Positions 12,401 through 27,400 of a stretch of DNA of 64,000 nt are shown piece by piece. This DNA comes from Trachythela sp. YZ-2020. Its lineage: Eukaryota; Cnidaria; Anthozoa; Malacalcyonacea; Clavulariidae. Numbering within the stretch: position 1 is the stretch's first letter; every line of letters starts with the position of its first letter. A model generated the notes under the pieces. That model saw only the letters and a program-made list of their open reading frames with translations. It made no database searches and was not told the DNA's origin. The translations under genes and the position numbers were made by a program. The DNA is taken from NCBI GenBank assembly GCA_016169945.1, contig JADLSH010000236.1:4574001-4638000 (forward strand), written 5' to 3'.

Positions 12401-15400
12401 TTAAAAATTATTATGAAATTATTCCCGTGTTTCTTTGTCTGTTTAAATGAACTATGAAAAGTGACTGGGTATTCTATATTTTATAATCGCTCCTTGACCT
12501 TGATGTGTGCCACTGTTTTTATGCATTATATACCGGAAAAGTTCCCAACGTCACATGGCCATTTTGCTCGAATTTTGAAAATAATTACATCTACACGCAG
12601 GAGTTTGTCGTACAGACTTAATTGCGGACATATAATTTATAACATGCTTTCTTTAATTCAGCTTCGATAATGTCAACAAAAAAATGTCAACTGCACAACA
12701 GGAATTTTGACTCTCTTGATGTGTTTTCGTTAAATCGAAGTCTCACGGGGGTCAGTGTTTACACTATGGTGTTTATAAACGCTACCTAATTGCTCAAAGG
12801 CGATCTTCCTATATCAAATTTCCTATAACCTCATTTGCATTGCGATTTGTCACTAAAATTGTCTAGTGTAAATGTAACATCGCCTTGAATTTATCCATAT
12901 TATTTATCCAAGAGGGGAAACTGACCGTGAATGTTGATAAAAACCAACAACAAACGAAATCACAACTACAAAGCCAGCGCAACACGAAACAAAACAAAAC
13001 AAAATAAAATAAAACAAAAGTCGAAAGCACAGAGAAAGCTTGTTGAGTTGTTGTGATGTGCCAGCCTCGTACCCAGGCGTTTTAAGGAAAAGAAAAAAAA
13101 TCGCATTCAGCTAATTTATAGAGATCAGTGGCTAAGCTGAGCGAGCGCGCGGGGGTACTTGCTTCGTCGCGACCTCCCCAAGCACCCCGCGCGCTCGCTC
13201 AGCTTAGCCACTGATCTCTATAAATTAGCTGAATGCGTTTTTTTTCCTTTCCTTAAAAGCGCCTGGGTACGAGGCTGGTGATGTGCCCCCAAATCGTTCG
13301 TGATTAGACGTCAATGCCATTGAGCCACGACCGTGTTGCGAACCCGTATCGATAGTGACGTCATGATCGCACAAATATCGCGAATTTGTGACGACTATGC
13401 CACAGATTAACGATTATCACTTCCTACTTGTGAGGAAATTTTTTCGCCGTTTCAATTTTGCGAATTGCCCTGGAACATAGGTAACATAACACAACACCAC
13501 CTAAATATCAAACAACAGTAAACAATTTCTTGCAGCACTGGTTTACCAGAACAAGCGCAGCATGGCCCTCCAGAATTCCTCTCTATAGGTATTAAACTTT
13601 CCTAGTGGATTCTGATAGTTACACCTTACTATATCCGGACCACTCAAGGTTGCAGCTGGTAATCAGGCCTACCTGGTGTGGGTGCTGAAGAGGGGGCTTA
13701 TATAATATAGCACTATTCCTGTATTCCACTTACGTGGTCACGTGTTATTTCTGCATAAGGCAGAATCTTGTTTGCTCCTAAAAACGTTTGCTTCGCAAGC
13801 GGCACGCAACGATAACTGATGCCAAACGCTCGACCACTCTTATGTTACATATACCCCTCGGTCACGTAGCATGTTGACGTATCGAAGCATGGTTACGTGT
13901 CGTATTACCATTTGTTTTGCAACATAAATAGCTATCTGCGCGACTGAGGTTGAAACATTGTTAACAAACTGTCAAAAGAAAATCTGCTCTTCCCAGAATC
14001 TGTGGCATAATAGCAACAACTACTTTGCACTAAGCGCGAATATGAAGACAAATTTGCTTATTTTCCTGCTCTTTAATGTGATATATTTAGAAAGAGCAGA
14101 AAGCAAGCCAAATATTTTGTTTATTTTCGCTGATGACTACGGCTTCAACGACGTTGGCTACCATGGTTCTGAGATCAAAACACCAGTCTTGGACAAACTA
14201 GCAAATGAAGGTGTTATCCTTGAGAAATATTATGTCCAACCTATATGTACTCCGACAAGATCAACAATGCTTACTGGTAGATATCAAATTCATACAGGTT
14301 TACAACATGGCGTTATACTCCCTGCGCAACCAAATTGCGTACCACTTGACGAAACCACAATCGCCGAAAAATTGCACGAGAGTGGTTATAAAACTCACGT
14401 GGTTGGAAAATGGCACAACGGGTATTATAAAAAGGAATGTATGCCAACTAACAGAGGATTTGACTCGCATTTTGGATATCTCAATGGAGCTCAAGATTAT
14501 TATACACACATTACAAGCCAACAGTTATTACCGTATATGTTATGGAAAGGTTATGATTTTCGCAGAAATGAATCTGTAAGCACAAAAGAAAAAGGAGAGT
14601 ATTCGACATTTCTATTTGCAAAAGAAGCTCAGAAAATTATTATGGATCATGACGCTAGTTCTCCATTGTTTCTATATTTAGCATTTCAAGCAGTACATTC
14701 GCCCTTGGAAGTGCCTGAACATTATATCGAGCAGTATGAGGGAGTGATAAAAGATAAGAATAGACGTATTTATGCCGGCATGGTGTCAGCTATGGACGAG
14801 GCCATAGGAAATGTGACGAAAACACTCAAAGAAAAAGGACTTTGGAATAACACTGTGTTGATATTTAGCACTGATAATGGTGGTCAGGTGTATGAAGGGG
14901 GTAATAACTGGCCATTGAGGGGTTGGAAAGGATCATTGTGGGAAGGAGGTGTACGTGGTGTAGGATTTGTAAGCAGTCCTTTGTTAGCGAAGCCAGGAAG
15001 AGTTTCTCATGAAATGATCCATGTTTCTGATTGGTTCCCGACTTTGGTGAAGTTAGCTGATGGTGATTTGAATGGTACAAAACCTTTAGATGGTTTTAAT
15101 GTTTGGGAAACAATAAGCACAGGTGAACCATCTCCTAGAACTGAAATATTGCACAACATAGATCCAGTAAAGACACCATGGTGGAGACATGGTTATCAAT
15201 GGTGTCCACATGCTGCTTTACGTGTTGGGGACTGGAAACTACTCACAGGTTGCCCAGGAGATTCACGTTGGATTCCACCTCCGAACTCAAGTCTCGACTT
15301 AAATGAAGAAAAATATTTTGACACCAAAAAGTTGTTTTTGTTTAATATTGCCCAGGATCCTGAAGAACGACATGAATTGTCTTCTCAATATCCGGATATA

Positions 15401-18400
15401 GTGAAGGAATTATTATTGAGACTTGAAGAATACAATAATACTGCAGTCCCTGTTCGATATCCTGACCCTGATCTTGCTGCTAATCCTGCACTGCATCATG
15501 GGGTATGGTCACCATGGGTCATCCCAGAACATCCAGACATTAGCGCATAATATTTATTCATGGTCATCATGAATACAACATAAAGTTAACCCAGTTAATA
15601 TGCTATAAATTTGAACATCCTATTTTAGGCGTAAATATATATTACGGATTAATTCAAATCCTCTTTGGAAACACAGTGTTAAAATAGCTGTGTAGTATAA
15701 ATAATATAACATTTGCATGAAAACTGTTATTGATAATTAAATGGTTCCTTGAGATAAAATTAAGTAATAAACAAAATGTATGTTTGCGAACACAACATAT
15801 TTTCTCAAGTTGCATTATTAAAAATATTTTGAGTCACTTTTCAGTTTTTTTTATGCCCTTTTACGGAGTTTGGGAATCTATGAAACAAATCACATTTTCA
15901 CAGATGATGATTAGGGGTTTCCACAAGATGCTCGGCAACTTTTCAGCAAATTTTCCTTATATGAGCAACAAATGTTTGAGCTGGCAACAGTTTCTTAGTT
16001 ACGAGCAACAAAGCCAACAATTTCCAAATAATTCGTTATTTTGAGGGATGTAACCGCGAAAATATATAGATTTGCTTTATATTTCCATTTATTTTACTTA
16101 TAAACTACGACCCCTTATAGTACGAATTAGTTTCATTTCGTTATTATAATTATTCAGTTTATCTCCAGTATCCAATTATTACCCGGGCAATTTAATATAC
16201 GGTATTTATACTTCTTGCAGGAGAATCAACCCCGGAATTTCTTGACACTTATTCTAATTTTCCTTTTTTTCAAATTGGCGGAAAGTTCGAGTGATGAGGA
16301 AGCACAATGGCGAAGTAATCACACTTCGTCGTTGAAAATCGCCCAGTGCAACATCACCTTTGCATGCAAACACCAGTATACATGAAAATTTGCTAAATTT
16401 CGCAAAGCATGTGACCAGCAACATAGAGCAACTTTCTAAAAATCAAGCATCTTTTTGGAAAAGTAGAGCATAATTTGAGTATAAACATTTCAAGATTTTT
16501 CAAGTATCTTTTTGGGAAATTTCGAGCATCTTGTGGAAACACTTAATGATGATGATCCAGGCATACGGATCAAAAACTTTGCCAAGTATAAAGGTCATAG
16601 TATAGAGAAAGTCAATCAATATTCGAAATTTTGGGTTGCAAGCTGGCGACTTAATCTATAACAATTCCATTTTGCGTAGTATATGCAAATTTTATGCAAA
16701 TTGGACATCTAGTAAAAAGGGTGGAAGCTCAAAAGGCACAATGCTACGAGCAGGGAAATGTTCAAAATAGAATTATATTGGAACGCATGTAATATAATTA
16801 TAATTTATTATTAACACCTTCGTTCATCATATTTACCCGTTCGGATGGCGAAGTGTTATCCCAGATGACCAAGGGATGGCCTGGGACGATTACTGTTAGT
16901 TGTACCACATGCAAGTGGTATCTCGAGATGATATAAAGAGCTAACACCTTCACACCAATTAAAATAAAATTTGACACGAATCACGAACGCTCGACCACTC
17001 TCATGTTACATAATTATACCCCTCGGTCACGTTGCGTGTTGACGTATCGAAGCATGGTTACGTATCGTATTCCATTTGTTTTGCAATATAAATAGCTATC
17101 TGCGCGACTGAGGTTGAAACGTACATTGTTAACAAACTGTCAAAAGAAAATCTGCTCTTCCCAGAATCTGTGGCATAATAGCAACAACTACTTTGCACTA
17201 AGCGCGAATATGAAGACAAATTTGCTTATTTTCCTGCTCTTTAATGTGATATATTTAGAAAGAGCAGAAAGCAAGCCAAATATTTTGTTTATTTTCGCTG
17301 ATGACTACGGCTTCAACGACGTTGGCTATCATGGTTCTGAGATCAAAACACCAGTCTTGGACAAACTAGCAAATGAAGGTGTTATCCTTGAGAAATATTA
17401 TGTCCAACCTATATGTACTCCGACAAGATCAACAATGCTTACTGGTAGATATCAAATTCATACAGGTTTACAACATGGCGTTATATTCCCTGCGCAACCA
17501 AATTGCGTACCACTTGACGAAACCACAATCGCCGAAAAATTGCACGAGAGTGGTTATAAAACTCACGTGGTTGGAAAATGGCACAATGGGTATTATAAAA
17601 AGGAATGTATGCCAACTAACAGAGGATTTGACTCGCATTTTGGATATCTCAATGGAGCTCAAGATTATTATACACACATTACAAGCGTCGGTTTCCTAGA
17701 GTTACCGTATATTTTTTGGAGAGGTTATGATTTTCGCAGAAATGAATCTGTAAGCAAAAAAGAAAAAGGAGAGTATTCGACATTTCTATTTGCAAAAGAA
17801 GCTCAGAAAATTATTATGGATCATGACGCTAGTTCTCCATTGTTTCTATATTTAGCATTTCAAGCAGTACATTCGCCATTGGAAGTGCCTGAACATTATA
17901 TCGAGCAATATGAGGGAGTGATAAAAGATAAGAATAGACGTATTTATGCCGGCATGGTGTCAGCTATGGACGAGGCCATAGGAAATGTGACGAAAACACT
18001 CAAAGAAAAAGGACTTTGGAATAACACTGTCTTGATATTTAGCACTGATAATGGTGGTCAGGTGTATGAAGGGGGTAATAACTGGCCATTGAGAGGTTGG
18101 AAAGGATCATTGTGGGAAGGTGGTGTACGTGGTGTAGGATTTGTAAACAGTCCTTTGTTGGCGAAGCCAGGAAGAGTTTCTCATGAAATGATCCATGTTT
18201 CTGATTGGTTCCCGACTCTGGTGAAGTTAGCTGATGGTGATTTGAATGGTACAAAACCTTTAGATGGTTTTAATGTTTGGGAAACAATAAGCACAGGTGA
18301 ACCATCTCCTAGAACTGAAATATTGCACAACATAGATCCAGTAAAGACACCGTGGTATAGTGAATGGTGGAGACATGGTTATCAATGGTGTCCACAGGCT

Positions 18401-21400
18401 GCTTTACGTGTTGGGGACTGGAAACTACTCACAGGTTGCCCAGGAGATTCACGTTGGATTCCACCTCCGAACTCAAGTCTCAACTTAAATGAAGAAAAAT
18501 ATTTTGACACCAAAAAGTTGTTTTTGTTTAATATTGCCCAGGATCCTGAAGAACGACATGAATTGTCTTCTCAATATCCGGATATAGTGAAGGAATTATT
18601 ATCGAGACTTGAAGAATACAATAATACTGCAGTCCCTGTTCGATATCCTGACCCTGATCTTGCTGCTAATCCTGCACTGCATCATGGGGTATGGTCACCA
18701 TGGGTCACCCCAGAACATCCAGACATCAGTGCATAATATACATGGTCATCATGAATACAACATAAAGTTAACCCAGTTAATATGCTATAAATTTGAACAT
18801 CCTATTTTAGGCGTAAATATATATTACGGATTAATTCAAATCTTTCGAAACACAGTGTTAAAATAGCTGTGTAGTATAAATAATATAACATTTGCGTGAA
18901 AACTATTATTGATAATTAAATGATTCCTTGAGATATAAACTTAAGTAATAAACAAAATGAATATTTGCGAACACAACATATTTTCTCAAGTTGCATTATT
19001 AAAAATATTTTGAGTCACTTTTCAGTTTTTTCATGCTCTTTTACGGAGTTTGGGAAGCTCAGTGTTTCGTGATTGTGAAACAAATCACATCTATGAAACA
19101 AATCCTTATGTGAGCAACAAATGTTTGAGCTGGCAACTTTTTTAGTTACGAGCAACAAAGCCAACAATTTCGAAATGATTTATTATTTTGAGGGATGTAA
19201 CTACGAAAATATAGCTTTATATTTCCACTTATTTTACTTATAAACTACGACCCCATATTCAGTTTATCTCCAGTATCCAATTATTACCCGGGCAATTTAA
19301 TATACGGTATTTATACTTCATGCAGGAGAATCAACCCCGGAATTTCTTGACACTTATTCTAATTTCCTTTTTTTCAAAATGGCGGAAAGTTCGACGAGTG
19401 ATAATAATAATAATAATAATATTTATTAAATGTTAATCTGAATAGCAGCTAAAAGCTGAAATATACAGGATTAATTACAAATTTTTAATACAAATAATAA
19501 GAAACTGTTAATAATATTTATAAAATAACATGTATATAACGCGTGCTCTGATTGGTCGAAACCCGTGTTTGGATCAGGCCATCCAAACACGGAAGACTAT
19601 CGTGTTGTTGTTATTTTATAAAACAATTACTTTATGGTTTCCGTGTTTGGATGGCCTGATCCAAACACTTGGGAATGTTGCTCGAGTTAAGAAAAGCGCG
19701 CAAAATCACTCGCCTTCGGCTCGAGATTTCGCGCGCTTTTCTCAACTCTCGCAACATTCCCGCGTGTTTGGATCAGGCCATCCAAACACGGAAACCATAA
19801 AGTAATTGTATATTACTACATGAAAAGTTTTAAATTACATAGACACATAGTAAAGAAACTATTTAGGAATGTTAAAAACAATGAATGTTAATACTATCCG
19901 AATTATAGAAATCGCTAAATCGTGAAAAAAAGACCAAGGACTTTTGCCGATGAAACCCGGAAAATACAATGCTTTCCAACGAACAGTGGACGAAGGTTCG
20001 GTGTATCTTTAGCAAACGAAATGATCAGCTCTTTACATTTGGCGTGGTTAAGTACCATATCGTTCTCTGTACACCATTTCTCTATATCGTCAATAACAGT
20101 TGGTAAATGACTTGTTTACCTTTAATGATTGTTTCCGAGAGACTAGTGTCGTCAACATATTTCCTTCGGTTGTTATGAGTGATGGCTAAATCGTTGACCA
20201 TGAGAAAAATAAGCGGGCCAAGAATTGTACCCTGCGGTACGCCACCATTTACAAATGACCAATCCGATAACATGGGGCCCAACTTCACCCTTTGTCTTCT
20301 TTGCATGAGAAAGTCAATCACCCAATTAATTAAAGAATTATCAATGCCGAGTAATCGCATCTTATTTATGAGGATTTAATGATTGATTCTATCAAATGCC
20401 TTACTAAAATCTAATAGGAAAACACGTACAGTTTCGCCATTGCCATCTGTCTCTGAAAACCAACAGTGGAAGATGCTAATTAACGCATCCACAGAAGAAC
20501 ATCCTTTTAATGAACCAAATTGTCTTTGATCCAATATCGGATGAATACCATCCGTGATCCTGTGAAATTGGATGGTTCAATAATTTTTGATAATGTAGCA
20601 GTTAGTGATATAGGTCGAAGATCCGAGGATATATCTGTTACTGGAGTTGTCTTTGGGACTGGAATAACATTTGCTTCTTTCCACTGCCTTGGCACCTGTG
20701 CCTGTTTAATAGAGGTGTTAAATACAATTGTCACAGGTTCAGAGAGCTCCATGGAAAACGTATTGAGAATCCAATTCGGTATGCCATCTGGACCAGGTGC
20801 TTTGTTGGATTTAATTTTCTTTAGATGGGATTCAATAGCAAAGTCAGAGATAGTGTAGGGGTCCCTGGATTCTTCAATAGGAATTTTTCATACTCTGATA
20901 GGGGAGGTAGTGGTTGGGTGGCAGCAATAAATGTATTGTTAACTGCGGGCGCTAGTGCTTTTCCTTGTAAGATGATTCCATTGACCTCAGCAGAATTGAA
21001 AACTGCTTTTGAAGAAGAGCCAGCTAAATTTTTTATTGCACTCCACCATTTTTTTGGCTTTGAATTTTTTAAATGGCTCACTTGAGATTCATAAAAATTA
21101 AATTTAGCTTGTTTGATGACACGGATTACTTTGTTCCTTAGTTTATTTTATTCAGCCTTATTTCCCAAGCTAAGAGCTTTTTTGTCTTTGGAAAATAAGC
21201 GATTTTATTTCAGGCGTAATCCACGCTTTATCTTTACAGTGGAGTCTGACTGCTTTTGCAGGAATAATTGTATCCAGGCCCATAAGTATGATGTCATAAA
21301 ACAGATCACACATACTTTGACAAGAAGGTAACTGGGAAAGTACACTCCAATCTAGATTTGAGAGGAAGCGACCAAAAGCCTGCATGTTTGATGGATTTCG

Positions 21401-24400
21401 TTTTCTAATCCAAATTTTGGTAGTTGTATTGGTGCGATAAGGTTCATCAAGTGGATGTAACATGATTGACATATGATCTGATTGACCAACAGCGGGAAGA
21501 ATATCTGGTTCTTTATACCAACGCTTTATATTGGTAAGTATTAAATCCAAAGTCGCGTTTCCACGAGTTGGTTTCTTAACAATTTGCTTAAGAGATGAAT
21601 TTCTACAAAGTCGTTTAGTGTCAAACTGATTAAAGTCGCCCATAACGATGACACCTGCTCCAGGGTATTGCAATAAGATTTTGTCCAAAGAGGCAATCAT
21701 GTACTCATATAGTTCGTTACTATTTGCAAGAGGTGGGTTGTATATCACACAAACAATAATACATGAAATTTCTCTTGGAAGTCGGTAAGGTCTGAGTTTT
21801 ACCCACAAGCACTCATGGTTAGGGCAGCCAAGATTTGGAAGCGTCACGAAAGGGATTGAAGATTTAACAAATGCACAAACCCCTCCACCCCGTTTCTCAG
21901 CGCGGTCGTTTCGAACTAAGTTATAGCCCTGTATATTTACACAGCTATCAGGAACATTTAAATTCAACCAAGTCTCTGTTATTCCAGCGAGGTCTACTTC
22001 ATTCATTTTTAGAACCAAATCCAAATCATCCACTTTATTAGATATGGCCCTCACATTAGAGAGGAAAGCTGGGTAATTCTAACTGATGAGGAAGCACAAT
22101 GGCGAAGTAATTACACTTCGTCGTTGAAAATCGCCCTGTGCAACATCACCTTTGCATGCAAACACCAGTATACATGAAAATTTGCTACATTTCGCAAAAC
22201 ATGTGACCAGCAACATAGAGCAACTTTCTAAAAATCAAACATCTTTTTGGAAAAGTAGAGCATATTTGAGTAACATTTCAAGATTTTTCAAGCATCTTTT
22301 TGGGAAATTTCGAGCATCTTGTGGAAACACTTAATGATGATGATCCAGGCATACGGATCAAAAACTTTGCCAAATATAATGGTCATAATATAGAGAAAGT
22401 CAATCAATATTCGATATTTTGGGTTGCAAGCTGGCTACTTAATCTATAACAATTCCATTTTGCGTAGTATATGCAAATTTTATGCAAATTGGACATCTAG
22501 TAAAAAGGGTGGAAGCTCAAAAGGCACAATGCTACGAGCAGGGAAATGTTCAAAATAGAATTATATTGGAACGCATGTAATATAATTATAATTTATCATT
22601 AACACCTTCGTTCATCATATTTACCCGTTCGGATGGCGAGGTGTTATCCCAGATGACCGAGGGATGGCCTGGGACGATTACTGTTAGTTGTACCACATGC
22701 AAGTGGTATCTCGAGATGACCACCACTAAAGAGCTAACACCTTCACACCAATTAAAATAAAATTTGACACGAATCACGAACGCTCGACCACTCTCATGTT
22801 ACATAATTATACCCCTCGGTCACGTTGCGTGTTGACGTATCGAAGCATGGTTACGTATCGTATTCCATTTGTTTTGCAATATAAATAGCTATCTGCGCGA
22901 CTGAGGTTGAAACGTACATTGTTAACAAACTGTCAAAAGAAAATCTGCTCTTCCCAGAATATGTGGCATAATAGCAACAACTACTTTGCACTGAGCGCGA
23001 ATATGAAGACAAATTTGCTTATTTTCCTGCTCTTTAATGTGATATATTTAGAAAGAGCAGAAAGCAAGCCAAATATTTTGTTTATTTTCGCTGATGACTA
23101 CGGCTTCAACGACGTTGGCTATCATGGTTCTGAGATCAAAACACCAGTCTTGGACAAACTAGCAAATGAAGGTGTTATCCTTGAGAAATATTATGTCCAA
23201 CCTATATGTACTCCGACAAGATCAACAATGCTTACTGGTAGATATCAAATTCATACAGGTTTACAACATGGCGTTATATTCGCTGCGCAACCAAATTGCG
23301 TACCACTTGACGAAACCACAATCGCCGAAAAATTGCACGAGAGTGGTTATAAAACTCACGTGGTTGGAAAATGGCACAATGGGTATTATAAAAAGGAATG
23401 TATGCCAACTAACAGAGGATTTGACTCGCATTTTGGATATCTCAATGGAGCTCAAGATTATTATACACACATTACAAGCGGTGGTTTCCCAAATTTATTA
23501 CCGTATAAATTATGGAAAGGTTATGATTTTCGCAGAAATGAATCTGTAAGCACAAAAGAAAAAGGAGAGTATTCGACATTTCTATTTGCAAAAGAAGCTC
23601 AGAAAATTATTATGGATCATGACGCTAGTTCTCCATTGTTTCTATATTTAGCATTTCAAGCAGTACATTCGCCATTGGAAGTGCCTGAACATTATATCGA
23701 GCAATATGAGGGAGTGATAAAAGATAAGAATAGACGTATTTATGCCGGCATGGTGTCAGCTATGGACGAGGCCATAGGAAATGTGACGAAAACACTCAAA
23801 GAAAAAGGACTTTGGAATAACACTGTGTTGATATTTAGCACTGATAATGGTGGTCAGGTGTATGAAGGGGGTAATAACTGGCCATTGAGGGGTTGGAAAG
23901 GATCATTGTGGGAAGGAGGTGTACGTGGTGTAGGATTTGTAAACAGTCCTTTGTTGGCGAAGCCAGGAAGAGTTTCTCATGAAATGATCCATGTTTCTGA
24001 TTGGTTCCCGACTCTGGTGAAGTTAGCTGATGGTGATTTGAATGGTACAAAACCTTTAGATGGTTTTAATGTTTGGGAAACAATAAACACCGGTGAGCCA
24101 TCTCCTAGAATTGAAATATTGCACAACATAGATCCAGTAAAGACACCATATGGTATAGTGAATGGTGGAGTCATGGTTATCAATGGTGTCCACAGGCTGC
24201 TTTACGTGTTGGGGACTGGAAACTACTCACAGGTTGCCCAGGAGATTCACGTTGGATTCCACCTCCGAACTCAAGTCTCGACTTGAACGAAGAAAAATAT
24301 TTTGACACCAAAAAGTTGTTTTTGTTTAATATTGCCCAGGATCCTGAAGAACGACATGAATTGTCTTCTCAATATCCGGATATAGTGAAGGAATTATTAT

Positions 24401-27400
24401 CGAGACTTGAAGAATACAATAATACTGCAGTCCCTGTTCGATATCCTGACCCTGATCTTGCTGCTAATCCTGCACTGCATCATGGGGTATGGTCACCATG
24501 GGTCATCCCAGAACATCCAGACATTAGTGCATAATATTTATACATGGTCATAATGAATACAACATAAAGTTAACCCAGTTAATATGCTATAAATTTGAAC
24601 ATCCTATTTTAAGCGTAAATATATATTACGGATTAATTCAAATCTTCTCTGGGAACACTGTGTTAAAATAGCTGTGTGGTATAAATAATATAACATAAAC
24701 TATTATTGATAATTAAATGGTTCTTTGAAATAAAATTAAATAATAAACAAAATGTATATTTGCTAACACAACATATTTTCTCAAGTTGCATTATTAAAAA
24801 GTTTGTGAACTTCTGTGAATATTTTCTAAAAATGGGTACAAAAGTAGGTTAACTATGGGGCTCCTGGTAATTGAGAAGCTCAATGAATAAAGATTACATC
24901 ATCATTGTACATGCAAATATCCAAGCAAGTTAAGAACATACAGCAAAGAGGATGGTACCCCTTGGATGGTAATATCTATAACATTGACTTACCATCACAT
25001 CATGCTATATACACACGGTGCCCAAAATGATAGACGTAATAAACGTACCTTATTACGAATCTTTCTAGCATATGTGTCCATATCAAGTGTCTCCAGAAGT
25101 TCAAAATCATCAGCAATAAAAATATCTTTTGTTTCTAATGGTGCCAACACCTAAAATATCAATATAGTCTGTTTACTTATCTAAAGTTTGAATTCAATTC
25201 TATATTTCTAGATCTTTTGTTTTGAATCATATAATTTAAATACTTTTAGGTTAATCGCAAGACGTTTCAAGCAAAAGCACTTTGTAAGAAGGTGAAAACA
25301 ATGAAAAATCAAACGAGAAAATTGGTAATAAAATCAGTCCATACGCACAAGTTGCGGTAAATAATGATTATACATGAGCTAGATGGGAGAGAAACGCTCA
25401 TTAAGGAGTTGTTCATCTGATTCCTCTTCGCTGAAACGGGTGGAATACCATCCAGGCGCCCCACGCAACGGCGGCGCCCCACGCAACGGCCACGCAGCGT
25501 CATAGCGGCCACGCAGCGTCATAGCGGCAACTTAGCGCCTGGATACGAGGCATGCGCAGGTGGAATACGGGATGATTTTGATGCATTGAAATAAGTCACT
25601 TCATGGGCATAAACAAAACGTCTAACGGCGATTAATGGAACTGAAATGCTGTTGAATAGATTCAAAAGCTTAACAAATTGAAGATGGTTTTATAAGCTGA
25701 CCTTCGTGTGCAATCATTCTGTATCGAGGTTATTTTAAGGTGTAATAATGATAATGATAGTGATAAATAAGATTTGTGAAATTATTAGTGCAATTTTGTG
25801 CAGTGATACTGATTTCCCGACATAATGTAAACCAGACATTTGCGCTTTTTTGTGGCAGTGTGCATATTACTGTTGATCATAACTTTTAATATGCGAATCT
25901 ATGATGTGCTAAAGGAATAATTATTGAGAAAAGAAGGTTGCATTGATTTACGTCCACTATGAAAGTGAATGACTAGTTGATAATGCACGAAACAACTCGG
26001 AAGATGCAAAGCTATATAGTACCTAGTGCTTCTTCACCGTTTATCCGTGTTTAGTTTGTGCAGTGGTTCTGTTCTGTATGAATCTATACTGGATGAATCA
26101 CAATCCGTTACCTATTCCATATTAAGTTCATTCCACGCACCTCTCTAAAAGCGGGACCATGCATCTAAACAGAAGATACGAACATGATGGCGAATGGGTA
26201 CAAAAAGCTTGGTACTTACCCTGCCATTAACAACCACGCCAATACCACCTTTCTTTAAGTTTAATACTTTATCACAGAACAACTGATGGATGGCTGTCTT
26301 TATCTTATATTGTCCAATATTTTGCTCTAAATTTTCTCTCAGTTTTGTAATTTTAAAACCCTGAAAACATAATTGAAACTTGAAAGAATGCATCATATTA
26401 TACTACTGTATGAAAAGTAGTCAAGGTAATGGTCAGTGATGTCATCTCGCAGTCAAACACTGGCGAGAAAACTTTTTTAGAAGTAAACTTTAGTATAAGT
26501 TAGCATAAATATTTCCGCGTTGCATTTACAAACACAGTATACATGTGAAATATGACATAAACACCTCATTGCGATTGCTTTTACTCTCATGACCACAGGC
26601 GGCGAAACCGGAGGTCGAGTGTACTAAAGCCCTTCCCAGACTTTGAAAAAGACACGGGTTATGCTATACGGTACATCATAATTTTCCGTTGACTTATAGG
26701 CACTTATAAATGTTGTTGTATACTGCAGTACGTAGTTACGAACTTGTAATGTGGAGATTCCTGCATATATATATATATATATAGCACTCTGGCCCCAAGA
26801 CACTTCACGCATGTCTGGATGCGCATGTGTCTGAGTATTGTACCACATGCGCTTGGTGAGGGCAAGAGTATGGTGTATAAATACGAAGTCACTCGCATCT
26901 AGACTGCGTTACAAGCTGCACTGACGAGCCGTTGAACGGCGAAACATGCATGTCTGCAGATTTGACTATATATATATATATATATATAATTTCAGAGTCT
27001 CCAGATTTCAAAATTTTCCCGGGGAGCATGGCCCAGACCCCAACAGTTTTGTCAAGCCTCTCCCCAACGAAATCAATCTTCTGCCGGCTGTGATAATTTT
27101 CAATTAATATTCACGCGTTTCACATAGTGAACTCTTTCCCGTGAGTATAGGTGATATATGATATATTTCGACTGCATCAATTCATCCGGTCTAATGCATG
27201 CAAAGCGAATTTTCATTCCAAAGTAAAAGTCCAATTCCCTACCTTGACTGGTGTAGCTAAGTTGATAATAGCATCAATACTCGTAGATAGTTCATCGTAA
27301 TCCTGAACATCATTCAGTAAAGACGTCACTACAGAGACTATAGCAGACGTTACATAGGAATCTGTATTTAATATTGCTTCCATCACAACTGATAATGGGT

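Larger units (their letters stand above)
19398..22081 (-). mobile_element. L2/CR1-type LINE, frameshifted, inserted in the sulfatase array
   Basis: Interrupts the spacer that is continuous downstream of copy 1 (compare 16285-16300). Minus strand from 22054 reads an AP-endonuclease domain ([33 protein letters not shown]), then linker and reverse transcriptase ([48 protein letters not shown]). Frameshifts and stops break the ORF between domains. The 3' end at the left has a (TTA)n tail on the minus strand (19401-19430). A hairpin element is nested at 19540-19815. Absent from the other spacer, so it is younger than the gene duplication. Confidence 0.9.

Noticed and set aside
13958..14041. Upstream extension of the sulfatase frames (also 17114 and 22907)
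   Set aside because: These open at TTG; the first in-frame ATG starts a convincing signal peptide, so the extra 28-32 residues are 5' UTR.
14205..14579. ORFs on both strands inside the sulfatases (14205, 14300, 14865 and the copies at 17373, 18039, 23166, 23835)
   Set aside because: They repeat because the gene repeats; no domain, and they overlap strongly coding sequence in another frame.
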